Assembly: GCA_964035795.1 (NCBI GenBank)
Contig: OZ038323.1
Location: 3,615,381-3,679,380, forward strand
DNA from: Pterobdella sp. o SKG-2022
Taxonomy: Eukaryota > Annelida > Clitellata > Hirudinida > Piscicolidae
Length of the DNA: 64,000 bases
Direction of reading: 5' to 3'
Shown: positions 1-12,428 of the stretch, one piece after another
Layout of the letters: every line of letters begins with the position of its first letter
How positions within the stretch are numbered: the stretch's first letter is position 1
Notes under the pieces: generated by a model
Databases searched by the model: none
What the model saw: the letters and a program-made list of their open reading frames with translations, nothing else
Told to the model about the DNA's origin: nothing
Program-made: the position numbers and the translations under genes

Positions 1-1924
1 AACTACATAAGCAAATTTTCTACCTCTTTTTATACTAGCTCTAAAAAAGTTGGAAATTCATCAAAACTAAAACGATTAGGATCTTTTTAACACTCATCGG
101 TCTGTTGAAGACCACATAAGCAACCCAAAAAGAACACACTCTCACTCACACATAAATTATGTAACTAGGCATTTTTTTCTTTCTCATCTCTTACACTCCC
201 TTGGTGTTTGCTTCCATCAACTTTCTAACATACGTTCTCATAACACATTAGATCTACCCGATCACTAGGTGCCAGGTTCAACTCCGGCTAGGTGTATGAA
301 CCCCATAAATTAACAACCAGAGTTGTGATAAACATGATATAACCATATGGTATGAGCGTTGGATCCCTGTCCCAAACGTTCCAAACGTTGTTGCACAAGT
401 GATGCTTCTCATTATTTTATCACCCTTCCAAATATGCTATCTGTAACTCTTAATATTAATACAAGTCTAATGTTGTTTAAGTTTTAGTTATTCAGTGAGT
501 TTTTGTTTTAATACTTCTAACAATTTGTAATTATTGTCAGTAATTTTATATCGTTTGAATTATTTTTTAAATCATCTTTTATAAAATATTCCCAAAAAAC
601 CACTTTAATATATCATTTAACTTCAACGAGTATAAACACTCTGAATTAGGAGTTCATTCAAGCAACAATTAAACAACTATCAGAGACTACAACCACCTTC
701 ATGAGCAGTAGCTCAATAGATGCAAATGTATGCGAATCTAAGACCAGTGTGAAACAAGAGCTTGAGAAGGATAAAAGTGAAAAATAACATGGTGTTGTTG
801 ATTTGTCTGTGCTGATGTGATTGTGTCGGTGTGTGTGGATGTGCTTGTGCTGACGTGTTTGTGTCGGTGTACATGGACCTGTCTACGCTGATGTGTGGTG
901 TGGATGTTGAGTTTAGGTGACGTTATATATTGTGGTGGCTTTGTGAATCACATGTGTGTTTTAGTTTTTGAATAGTAGTAAGATTTTGTGTTGTGTAGTT
1001 ATATGCCTGTTGGATGGTCAATTGATGAGTCACTCACAGCACTGGTGATAATCCTCACGTTTTAAACGTGTATGAACTCCTCAAAAGATGTTGTTTAGGC
1101 TCTGACGACATGGATCGAAGTTAAAAATGCTTCGAACAGTGTTTATCTTTATTACATTTTCAACAGAGTTTTAAAACTGTTTTAAGATAATTTCAAAGCA
1201 AAATGGTGGCTGGATCAAATAAGAGTAAAGTTCGTAAAAGCTATTGTTAATAGTGAAGCCTTTTCTGTGAAATTGGTTTATAGAAGAAAAGAGTGAAAAA
1301 TGCTGAGCAGAGGATTTAAAAATGACCACGTATGAGGATGGTTGCATGAAGCATTCTGATTTTCTAACTCAGCATATGGGAAGCCAAAATAAATGGAGAA
1401 TCCTACAAGTTTCACTGTTATAAAAATTGCGATAAGAGATTGGAGAAATTATTGGTTTTTGAGGTTTCAAAAGCAAAAAAGGTGCGTTTTAGCTGCTCAA
1501 AATGGAAAAAAAGGACTGTGTTTGTGAGGTCGGCGCTTTTTTTCTTTTTGGTGTGTCTTAGATTTTGAAGTATTTTTTAGTGTGAGAACTAGTGCTTTTG
1601 TGATGAAATGTTTTTGATTCGATACTGTAGTCTCCATTACCATCATTTTTGGGTGTTTTTAAACCTGATTTTCGAGTATTTTCTATTAAAACCCTAAAAA
1701 CTTTTTCATGATAAAAAATCAAACAAAATATAAAATGAAAGTGAGCTTTGAGGTATAATTGAAAAGATCAGGCGATATATAGAAAAAAACAGCGGGAAAA
1801 ATGAAATGATGGGTGGATAATTATGATTGACACAAAGAATGATGAAATGATAATAGATGAGAGAGTATCAGTCATTTAGTTGTATCTTTTCACTGCAGTC
1901 TCATGTTACATTATGCTGTTTGCC
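1..1924. other. Gene-poor AT-rich flank left of the RTE element
   Basis: I see no convincing exon here. The stretch holds a 38-bp tandem repeat (listed separately) and, near 269-290, a short match to a tRNA-type B box (GGTTCAACTCC) with no A box at a usual distance. The rest is AT-rich non-coding sequence without a long open frame. Confidence 0.5.
808..897. repeat. 38-bp tandem repeat, about 2.3 copies
   Basis: Units begin at 808, 846 and 884, exactly 38 bases apart, and each starts TGTGCTGA, TGTGCTGA and TACGCTGA respectively. The copies differ at several sites. The strand shown is GT-rich, unlike its surroundings. There is no sign that it is transcribed or translated. Confidence 0.6.
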
Positions 1925-1933
1925 ATTGATTTA
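1925..1933. repeat. Target-site duplication, 3' side of the RTE copy
   Basis: ATTGATTTA here repeats at 4756-4764, just outside the point where the LINE reading frame runs out. It reads as a target-site duplication. Nine bases of AT-rich sequence could match by chance, but the placement at both edges is hard to explain otherwise. Confidence 0.6.
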
Positions 1934-4755
1934 CTTACTTACTTACTTAGGACGACTTTTAAGTCGAGCCAAAGTGATGAAGCTTCTCCATGATTCCCTG
2001 TCCAACATTGCGTTCTCAATTTCTTTAGTGCTTTTTAGGTCGGTGTCTCTCGTCAGAGTGTCAACATAATTTATTTTTTTTCTCTTTTTGGGTTTCTTGC
2101 TAAAAGTTGTCACAGAACAAGTTTGGAGGCTATCTCTTCTCGGTGCCGAACACAATGACCGGCATGTCTCAGTCTACGCTCTCTAATCTTACAGCTTAAT
2201 TTTGGCAGATCACCGTACAGTTCTTCATTTGTCACGTGTTGTTTCCAAAATATGTTTAGTGCCATTCTAAGCATTCTGGTATAAGCTCCATCTAGTGATT
2301 TAGTTAAAGCAGAAGTAAGAGTCCACGTTTCAGAGTTATAGAGCAACACTGACTCGACCGTCACGAGAAATAGCCTGATTTTTATTTCTCTGCTCATTGA
2401 TGACTTCCAGATTTTTTTGAGTTTGTGATAAGCCATCCATGTCTGCGCCTTCCTAGTTTTCACATCGTGTCGATAGCATTTCATCCAACCACCTAAGTAC
2501 TTGAAATTGTCAACTTCTTCGATGAAACCACCACTGATAGATTTGATTTCATTGATACTTTCCTCGTTAAACCTCATCATTTTGGTCTTTTTGGCATTGC
2601 AGTATAATCCATTTTTTGCAGCTTCGGATTCAACTCGGTTTAGGAGCTTTTTGGTCTGAGCTATTTCGTGACATATGAGGGCGATATCGTCAGCATAATC
2701 GAGATCAGTTATTACATCCGCTGGATATCGACGACTTCTTTTTGGATTAAGAATGAAGCCAAGTTCTTCTTTACCATCAATGGCCATCCTCATAATGTAG
2801 TCAATAACAATGGTGAAAAGATATGGGGCCATTGTGTCCCCTTGAAGCACACCTCCTAAAATTTCAAAATATTCAGTTTCACCATCAGGAGAGAGTACCT
2901 TAGCTTTTGTTCCCTCGTATAGTTTTTGTATGGCATTGACAAGTTCATTTGGAATTCCATATGCTTCGAGGATATGCATCATTTTTGCTCTGTGAACGCT
3001 ATCAAATGCTTTACTGAAATCTACAAAAACTATGGTTGCAGGGACATTATTTCTTTTTGCTTCTTCAATTATTCTTCGAAGCGCTAGAATGTGAGCTGTG
3101 ATATTTCTTTTGGGTCGAAACCCATTTTGGTTGTTTCTGAGTAGTGGGTCTAGTTGAGGTTGAATTCGATTTATTATAAGCTTATTCACTACTTTCGACA
3201 TCATAGCTGACAGACCGATTCCTCTATAGTTTGATGCATTACTGAGGTCCCCGGCTTTCGGTGGAGGTAGAATGTTGATGTCAGATCATTGTTCGGGCTT
3301 ATGATCGTCTAAAAGAAGTGAGTTAGCATATTCTAAAACGATGTCGTCTATATTGCAGTATTTCAATAGTTCGTTAGGAATACCGTCTTCACCAGAAACT
3401 TTTCCAAGCTTAAGATATTTTTTCACTGCAAGATATTCTTTTTTGGTGAAAGGCCCAGTTTCTATCTGTAAATCTTCAAATATTGTTCGAACCTGGGCAC
3501 CACAATCATCTGATATTGTAGGTTCCTTACCCAGTAAATGGCTGAAATGACTGTACCAGCTTCTGATTCTTTCACCTTTGTTCTTGCCTTTGAGAATGCC
3601 TTTTTTGGAGCTTCTACGACCATTTACATCATTTATGAGATTCCAGCACTTGGAGCATTGACCACGTTTGGCTGCTGTTTCAATTAATGTAATTTTCTGT
3701 ACCAATTGTTCTACGCATAGGCTGTTATAAATTCTATAAAGTTTCGCTTTCTCTGATTGGAGGTTTTCACTGGTAGTTTCATTTGCCTCTCTTTGATATA
3801 AATCAAACGCTTTTTGAACTTTATATCTTTGTTCAATAACCTTTTCATTATTTGCGAAGTTTGTCTTGTTTTTGTGTTTTCTTGTTTGAAGAAGTAAGTA
3901 AGCCGTTTCATTGTTTGCTTTTATTACTTTATCATATTTTTCCGTGATAGCTTCACCCTCAATACATAGTTCAGCGTATCTATTTCTTATCTGAATCGTA
4001 TATTGATGTTGCAACTCTTCATTGTTACTGAGTGCTGACCAGTTGTATAATTTCTTTTGTGCCGGTGTTTTGACTTTTCTAAGACTAAGTTTTAATCGAG
4101 CAGAAATGACTCGATGGTCGGAACCGATGCTCGCAAAGGAACTGTACGCCTCTACATTCTTGATCGAATTCTTCCACTTTTTGTTAATGAGAATGTAATC
4201 TAGTTGCGATTTTGTTCCTCCCATATCTAATAGGTAGGTCCATAGTTTTCCGGACTTTTTTTGAAAACAGGTGTTTGCTATCATCAAATGGTTTTCTTGA
4301 GATAAGTTAATAAGAAGCGCTCCATTATGATTCGTTTTTTGGTGATATGTGTAGTTTGCTGCTTCATTTCCAATGTGAGCGTTGCAATCACCGATTACCA
4401 GAACAATGTTGTGATTGGGGCATTCTTTGATGGAGTCACTCAGCAAGCTGTAATGCTCATCTGCTTCACTGTTGCCCTCCACAGGAGAATAATGAACTAG
4501 GAGAGTAGTTGCAGGATTTCCAGTGAAGTCTACTCTGAGGATTCTAAGGCTGATAGCATTAATATTTGTAATGCAATCCTTCAACTTATTGTTTATCATG
4601 AGTCCAACCCCGCCATTTGGCACATTTTGGTTATTTTGCCATGCACTTGAGGTTATGAGTAGATATCCATTAACCCTTTTGTAGTTGATGGAATCACTAT
4701 GCATAATCTTGTGATCAGCCAGTCCAATTATTTCCTCACCGTTAGCTTTCATCAA
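1934..4755 (-). mobile_element. RTE-like non-LTR retrotransposon, 5'-truncated
   Basis: One reading frame runs from 4752 to 2110 on the minus strand, broken only by a TGA at about 3286. The N-terminal half (4752-3289) is an AP-type endonuclease with readable VIGDCNAHIG and GSDHRVISA motifs. The C-terminal half is a reverse transcriptase with FVDFSKAFDSV, GGVLQGDTMAP and LDYADDIAL motifs. After 2110 the frame shifts by one base, and the conserved tail (YVDTLTRDT, MLDRESWR) ends at a stop at about 1943. The 3' end is a short (AAGT)n tail whose first unit supplies the stop codon. The 9-mer ATTGATTTA flanks both ends (1925-1933, 4756-4764). The first part of the endonuclease is missing. The motif set and tiny 3' UTR fit the RTE clade, though the clade call is from memory of the family. 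Confidence 0.85.
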
Positions 4756-4764
4756 ATTGATTTA
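4756..4764. repeat. Target-site duplication, 5' side of the RTE copy
   Basis: Second copy of ATTGATTTA, directly abutting the truncated 5' end of the element. Confidence 0.6.
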
Positions 4765-7620
4765 ATTTTTTTAAATATATTTTTTCATTATCCACTATTA
4801 TTTTTCTTACATAGATTATGTAACTTTATTCTTTTTTTGGTTTTTTTTTGCCGTCTACCTGCCTATCTATCCATCTTTCCAAGTCCCAAACCATATTTCA
4901 TTCACTATAAAACAATTAAAATTGTAACCAAAGTAAACCAACAGAAATAAGCATTTTAAACTTTCTTGGACATTCTAGTGAGCATCAATTGAATTGCTTT
5001 CAAGGAGCCGTGTGTATAAAGAGCTTAAACGACTGCGGTTGCCATTGGTGATTGAATATTCAACTATTATGTTTTAAATACAATGATTTTTTCCAAAAGC
5101 CACAATAAAATAAATATAATTTCAGAACACTAGTTAGTTTATTAAGACTAGTGTTCTGAAATTATATTCATGCTTTAAATATTTAATATGCATTAATCAT
5201 TTGTAGAATCGTTTTTGAATATTTGTTCCATATATTTAGACGTTGTTTAATTATGTTAAAATTTTTTAATATTATGTTTGAATAATTTTTTTATTTGTTC
5301 AAAATATTTATCTATTGTGTTCAAATAAGTTTCAACTTTTTGAAATCTTCATTCGATATATTTAAATAGTTTTTATATTACGTTATAATATTTTAATAAA
5401 ATATTATTTTCATTTAAAAGTAATAATCATATATTGTAATCAATAATTGGTTTAATATATTTTTACGATTTATCAATATATTCAAATAATTTATTTATTG
5501 AGTTTAACAATAAACTCATTTCATGTTGATACATTATTCATCTTAGTTGAATATTTTTCTTAATGTCTATGTTGCAAATGCTTCTCATTTTTAATAGTTT
5601 TTGAGCTGTTTTGATTGATCAACATTTTACAATGTCATTTTTCGGAGACATCGTATGTATTTTTCTTCAATATTTTGTAACGAAAAACATCAATTAAGAG
5701 GAATTTTTAATACATTTATTGAGAATCAAAAACTATAATTTTCGATAAGTTTAACCCTATCATAAAACGTTAGCGAAAAAAAATAAATACCTATTTATCC
5801 ATGTGTTTTGTATTTTAACTTTTTTTTTTGAACACAAAACATTTTTCCAATGAAGATTATATTCTAAAAATTTATCATGAATTTTACATATTTTTTAAAA
5901 ATAATTTTCTATAATTATTGAAAAATTGATTGTATATTAAATAATTCAATTCCTCTATTTATAATGATTTTATGCTGAGTGACTTTTATAATCTAATACG
6001 GAGTTTAAAATGAATTTTTGAAACAGACTATTTGATAAAAAAAGTCTTTATGCTCTGAAACAACTTCCATCAATTCAAGGGTTCTTAATTCCTGAAAACT
6101 GCTGAAATGTAATGACTTGTATATAAACTCAAATTGTCATTTCTTCTTTATAAAGCACAACACACCAAAAGCATGACTAAATTTTCTAAGCAAAAAAAAA
6201 CTCTCATTGCGAAATTATTTTTAAACTACTATAATGATTTCTATAAAAATTGAATACATATATCTTACCTTAATCTCTATTTATCTTGATTGAAATTGAT
6301 GCTGCGCTGACGAATTGAATGAATTATACCTCTAAACAACAAATTTTGCTCGCAGCTTAGTTTTTCTTGTTATAAGCATTTTGCTAACAAGTGTAAAGAT
6401 AAATTTTGTTTAAAGTTGTGTTTTGGAAGTTTAAAAAAGTGGAAAAATTTGAAAAATTCTTCGCCGGCATGACTCATTAATATTTAAGAAGCTATGAAGT
6501 AGATGGAGTTTTTAAAGAAACACATTGGCACAACAACTCAAAAATAAACATAGATACAAATATCATTGAAACATTAGCATCCAAATGTTTTAATAAATAC
6601 ATACAAACAAATATACAAAAATATAAAAAACAATTTTTTATCAACCACACGTACCCAGACTAGCGCATGGACCTAAACACCCATATATACACACGGAGAG
6701 AAACAACAGATAAAAAAATCCTCACGCATATAAACAAACATCCCCCGACAAACAAACACATTGGCATACTTAATATACATATAAACACGAGATAGCTTGT
6801 CATGAGGAATTTGGAAGAGGCAAACAAGAAAATGGCTGTTCGAGCAGAAGAAAGACGATGAAATTTTTGAAACCGCAAATTTATGAAAAAGTAATGAGAA
6901 AATCGTAATTATAAACCACTTATAATCTTTGAAATACCAGGAATAATGCAATAGTCTTAAATCAAATCAAAACCTTAGGAAGAAATAAAGGAGAAAAATT
7001 TTTAATATTATATGATGAATGCTCAATACAAAATAAACTATATGGTCTAAGCACTAGTGAAAACTTCATAAAGCACCCTTGTGTTATGTGTTGTATATAG
7101 AAGCAATAGAGACTTTTGGTTATGTCGGGTGAGGTATGGGCTTTCATTAAAACCCAGCAAAACAAATAGTAACTTCGGAGAAAATTATTTAACTGTAAAT
7201 GAGGTAAACGCATTTCGTTGTAAATCATTCAGTCTCTCTATTGAGATATGGATGTTGGGAAGCTCTATTGATGAAAATTTCATAAATTCAACTTTTATTT
7301 TATCACTTTATTTTTATTGTTTTTTTTGAAAAAAGTTTTGTATTTTTTTGTTGCAATAGAACTTTTTTTTTTTTTTTCGTGGTTTCAGTATAAAATTTTT
7401 AAAGTTATCTCTATTATTTTGTATTCTTTCAACTATTTTCTTAAAAAGATTTCGATTTTCATCGTTTTGAAGAACGATTGAGCATTAGATTTAAATGCAT
7501 TCTTTGAAGGTAATTTTATAATATCAAATTTAATAAACTTGAAAAAACACTCACACAGAACAACTTAAAATTAACTTGTTAAATTAATTAAAAATTTGAA
7601 TATTTCAAAATTTTTTTTCT
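4765..7620. other. AT-rich intergenic DNA
   Basis: No exon with good splice sites and a protein-like frame was seen. The open frames present (for example near 6660-6951) are short, uninterrupted only by chance, and have no family resemblance. A perfect hairpin lies at 5113-5168. Confidence 0.5.
5113..5168. repeat. Perfect 22-bp inverted repeat with 12-nt spacer
   Basis: The arms 5113-5134 and 5147-5168 are exact reverse complements, and the spacer is 5135-5146. The inner arm ends carry ACTAGT. No TSD or longer terminal repeat is evident, so it is either the relic of a fold-back element or a chance palindrome in AT-rich DNA; 22 perfect pairs make chance unlikely. Confidence 0.8.
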
Positions 7621-7632
7621 TAAACGTGCAAG

Positions 7633-7690
7633 TCTTGGACGAGAAGCTTCTTTGGTGACGGCTGAAGCAATTAAAACCGAGGAGTTTGAG
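7633..7690 (+). other. Possible internal exon, unidentified
   Basis: After a pyrimidine-rich tract and AG at about 7632 there is an open, protein-like frame reading LGREASLVTAEAIKTEE, followed by a weak GT donor. It could be an upstream exon of the plus-strand gene at 9.4-13.2 kb. Support is composition and reading frame only, with no family match. Confidence 0.2.
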
Positions 7691-7739
7691 TCTAATTGCC
7701 CACATTATCTTTTCAAAACACATTTAAGACAAATTTAAA

Positions 7740-9403
7740 TTTCTAAGTTTTTCATTTTAAACCAATTTATATTTAAATATTTTTCCGAGTGTTTCGTTTA
7801 ATGTGTTAAATTTTTATTCTGAATTGCTTTTTATTTGAGATTTTCTTTAAACTTGAATGTTTTAAGTGTTTGTTACATAAAACTTGTTATGGCAACATCT
7901 TAATTCCATTCTGGTATTCAAAGACATTTTTTTAACCTCATTTTTAGCGTTTAAATGTTAATGTTTTTCAAAGCGTTACCAACTTTTAAAAATTCATCTT
8001 TTATTTTAATATTTATTGCAATGTTTTGTCATAATTCATCTTCATTTTTCTTCAAAAACATATCTTATAGTATTTTTTGAAGTTTCAAATACTCCCCGGA
8101 AATATCTTCTTCCTTTTCCTTGCAACGTATTTAAAATTTCATTGTACTTTTATAAAAAATTTCAACAAAAGATCTTACAAACATTTTAAAATTTCAATTT
8201 GTATTTTATTGTTAGATAAATATTTTTATCAAACATTTTCAAAAAGCATCCATACAAACGCTCAAAACCTTCCTACAAAGCATACATTCGGTATACCCCG
8301 GAAGAATTTAAAAAATTTACTTTCTAAGCTATTTTTTAACAATTCATGACGAGATATATCTCTCAAATTATGATATATTTGTGTGTTTGTTAAAGTTAAA
8401 TTGAGCAAAAAGCTTGAGCTGTTGCTAATAATGGAGCATATATTATTGTGCAAATGCAGCCATCATAAGCGGCTTCAAAATAGAAAATTGTTTTTTTGAA
8501 TTAGTAAATTCAACTTTCATGTCATTTCAAAGGCAACTAAATTGGCTTGCATCACAACACATCTTATTTAAACTTTCTTTTTTCATCGCCAATTATCGCC
8601 TCTCTCCCTCAATTCTTTGCTTCATTCTCTTTTTAGACTACATTTATTAAATCTGATTAATTTTTTAGTTAAACTTTCATGAAAATGTTTTTATTTTGCA
8701 ATGAATCAATGATTTAAAATTATTTTCAAACAAGTATTTGAAAGTATCTTACTAAACACATGTCACTTTTTTTCTAATAGGAACAAGCAATCAAATGTCA
8801 AAATTAATAATTTTATGAATCGATTTTGTCAATTTTTGTATGAACAAGTTCTATCTTCACAAAAAAATTCAAAAAAATTTTTATATTTCTTCTAAAAATC
8901 TTTAAAAACTCAAAAATAGAATTCTAAAAAGTTGAATATAGTAATTATAACATCGGGATTACCATCAAAAACCGAATAATTAGAAATAAGCGTAAAAAAT
9001 TTATGTCAAAAATTCCCTTTTAAAATGTAATTTCCGAAACTATAAAACTTCTGCTTTTGAGTCGAAAATATTTTCCTCAAAAACTCCACAAAAATGAAGT
9101 TAATTATATAGAAACTATTGGGGAAATGTTTTGTGTTTCTTTGAAACGAAACACCGTTGTGAAGTCATTTGGATTCGGAGCTTATATAATTGGGCATCAC
9201 ATCTTATTTGAACATTTTATATGTGTCATTTTAAATAATTTAAAACTGATGTGATATTCCTACTGTGAACGATACAACAGCACTTAAAATTTCTGTTAAA
9301 CTGACCACAATCTTCCCACAAAACAGCGTTTGTCTTTTTGCATTCAATAAGTTACCCATGAACATAAGGGAACACCCCTCTCGTTCACGTTATATTTTGG
9401 CAG
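7740..9403. other. AT-rich stretch without a supported gene
   Basis: Only short frames are present. The one at 9057-9254 (65 codons) lacks good splice context or a family match. Nothing else was recognised. Confidence 0.45.
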
Positions 9404-12138
9404 CCTTTCATGAACCCTCACCATAGAACCATTTCAATGGAAGAGTTTCCAACAAAACAGTCTCATCTTACGCTTGCAAGTATAAGCTTTTAAAGCATTT
9501 CAAAACCCATTAGTATCGTGTTTTCTATCTAATTGCGTGGAATATTTCAAACAAATTATTCCAAGCTATTAAATTCAGTTTGAATTTTAAACGTTTCACC
9601 ATCTTTTGATCTCCATATGGAGTGGTTGAAGTTTTTAAAAATAGATTTTGATTATTTTAACACATTGCAACAGTGCCGTATGCTGTCACGTGATTATTTC
9701 TGGAAATGTCCTTTGATTTCGAATTCGTATTGTAAACTGAGAATTTTTGAAATGTTTTTTAAAAAATATTTTTAAAAAAGCTTTGAAAAATTGACTGAAA
9801 ATTTTGAGTAATACGCTTAATTACCTTTCAAGAAAGCCATCAGTTATACTTAAATCAATTGAAATCACACCAAATAAATCCTAAATTATTACAAAAATAT
9901 TTTAAACTTTCTCTTCCATTGTTAATCTGGCTACTTCATTTATCAAAAGAAATTCTAGTTTTTTGATAATTCTGACTCAAAATAGGATTAACATCCAGTT
10001 CATCTCAATTTTAATTTTGTTTTTTTGCAAATTTAACATTCTTATTAATTATTTTTTCTTTGGAGTGCTCAGAGGGGTCTCAATGAATCTCAATATTATC
10101 TCTCCATCATTTTATTGGAATAAAAGCAAGAAAAATTCAAAAAATAATAACAACAATAATGAAAAAAGAATGAAAATTATAATAGAAATAATATTAATTA
10201 TAATAATATAATAATAATTGTATTAATAAAAATAAAACATAAACTATAAAAACTGATAACATGCACCAAAAGAAACAATTTCAACGAAAAAATAGATACA
10301 AAATATTGATTATTATTATTATTATCATTATTAAATAAACAAAAACTATGAATACATAACTTTACGCCTCACAGTGACAAACGCAACTGTGGCGCCAATG
10401 ACATTCCATATCCCTGCACAAACTCGCGTAAGGAATAAATGTCTGACTTGGCTGCTTCCAATAACATTATCATTATCATTGTTTGCCATTATCAATATTA
10501 GTTTTCCATTATTTTTATGTTTATCTTTTATTTTTTTATTCGTTTTTTTTTATTTCTATGATTTTTTTTATTAGTTCCCTTGTATTATTCCTCTTTAAAA
10601 TAACGTTGCCTTAATTATGAATCCTAATTTAAAGTTGAAACATCACACATCTCTTGCATGCATAAAACTTGTGATGAAAGAACAGTCATAACTGCTGCTG
10701 ATGTCACCCCACAACGCCCAAAGAGTTGACAGTCTTTCATGCCTTCAACGCTGCTCAGAGGTAAGAAAAGTGCATTATACAGCATTATTCAACGGAAAAA
10801 TCTTTACAAAAACGCTAAAAGTCGTTTTGACTGACTACAAGCACATGAAAGTAAGGGTCTTCAACAAACTTGCAATTTGATTGGTCACAAGTTTCAACCA
10901 TGTGACTCATTTGAAACGTGTATGAGAGTGATGTTAAGACTTCAAGCCTCCACTCGCCACACTAATGATTTATTATATTTTGTATTGTAAATTATTATTC
11001 TTATTATTGTTTCATCTTCCAAATATCTACAGTGGGATTTCACAGCGGACATTAAAACGTCAGAATTCTCTTGGATCAGCGATAACTGCTTGCGACAGCT
11101 GGTAGGTTCTGAATAGTGAAGGCAACATAAGGCATTTGGTATAATGAAAACCAGGATGTTTCAAGATAGAGTTGTTTGTGATGGTGTGGAGATTTTTTTT
11201 GGTGGTGTGTTTGTGGGGTGGTGAGTTGAGGGGTTACAACAAACGTTGAAGATTTGGCGTTTGATAATAAATAGAAAACACATTACAGGTACTTTTAAGC
11301 CAATAGATTTCGTGTATTAGTATTTATGATCATATTCTGAGATTATTTTTCACAGAATTCTTGATGAATAAATTTTTAAATGGCAAACATCTTTTTGGAA
11401 AACTTTTTAGAGACAACAATTTGGCTCTCATATCTATTTTTCTTTTTGTACGTCACTCAAATGTTTTGAAAAATTAAAAAAATAAAATTGAAATGTTGAA
11501 ACTTTATAATTAAAAAAAGTTGAGAGCAAACATTGCATCAAGCAATTTCATGTTTTAATTTAACGATTTAAGAAGCTTCCAGAATCCCACGTAAGACTTC
11601 GTTGTTAAACGTACTAAACAAACTTCAAAAATGTATCGAAGACGTTTTGAAAACCAAGAACTAAACTCTTCAACCTGTCAATCCTTCTTTCCCCCAACCC
11701 ACTTAATCACCACCATCTCCAACCACTTCTTCAACATCTTTTCTAAATCAAGTCAAACTTCAAATTCCCGCCTCAACATCTCGCACCACAACCTCTGTAG
11801 AAGGTCTCTGCAACTTTCAAGCCACAGTTTCTATGCCTCTCCCGACCGCTCCATTGTTTCTAGGTTATTGTTTATTTGTATAGCGCCAGACACTACCGAA
11901 GCTTGATAAAATCGCCCAAAAAGGGATTTGAGCGTGGTAGTTAGCAAGATTTAACGTTTTCCTTATTGAGTTCTATGAATATTTTTTGAAAAAATGATTT
12001 TGTGGAAATTTATTTCAATACAAATCCAAATATAATTTGGATTTTTTCCGATTTTAAATAGAAATGTGGTGCATTATGGAGGCAAATTTATCGGCTGCCG
12101 TTACTATATGATTGTGCTTGATCGTTGTAGTTTACGTG
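9404..12138 (+). other. Candidate upstream exons of the unidentified plus-strand gene
   Basis: Four segments look like exons. 9404-9479 lies between TTTTGGCAG and GTATAA and reads NPHHRTISMEEFPTKQSH. 10375-10427 lies between CTCACAG and GTAAGG and reads APMTFHIPAQTR. 11036-11104 lies between TCTACAG and GTAGGT and reads SEFSWISDNCLRQL. 12062-12138 lies between AAATAG and GTGACA and reads VVHYGGKFIGCRYYMIV. The first three join in consistent phase (0-1, 1-0, 0-0), and the fourth fits the phase of the exon at 12429. A further block ending at 11863 is open in two frames, so its role is unclear. No family was recognised. The alternative is chance splice-site look-alikes. Confidence 0.3.
11864..11940 (-). 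mobile_element. Short LINE/SINE 3'-end remnant
   Basis: The strand shown carries TTATTTGTATAGCGCC, close to the left ends of the two L2/CR1-like copies in BCCIP (TTTTTATAGCGCAC, TTTATATAGCGCG). This suggests a truncated 3' end lying in minus orientation. Only about 75 bases are recognisable and no coding part remains. Confidence 0.3.
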
Positions 12139-12428
12139 GTGACAAGCCCAAACAAGTATTTATAGACCAGAACAAAGATCACAATGCAAAACGAAAGGCT
12201 TTCCGAAGTGACAATCAGTTTCCATAACGCTTCTTCCAAGGAATTTTTTCACATTTTTAAAAAAACAATCAAAAAATTTTTAATTCTTTTAAAAGATATT
12301 TTTCCCCAAAAAAACTCAGCTTTTGCGTTTAAAACTTCTCATAAGACGTTACACAATCATTATCTCAAACAACTAACAAAACAGAGGAACTATCAGCAAT
12401 CATAGCCAATCACTAGCCTCGTTACTAG

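Noticed and set aside
269..290. B-box-like motif suggesting another SINE
   Set aside because: No A box at a proper distance, no stems and no tail; a short chance match is likely.
10690..10762. Possible exon ending at AG|GTAAGA
   Set aside because: All three frames contain stops over the full segment; only a 28-nt piece is open, and it does not fit the phase of the neighbouring candidate exons.
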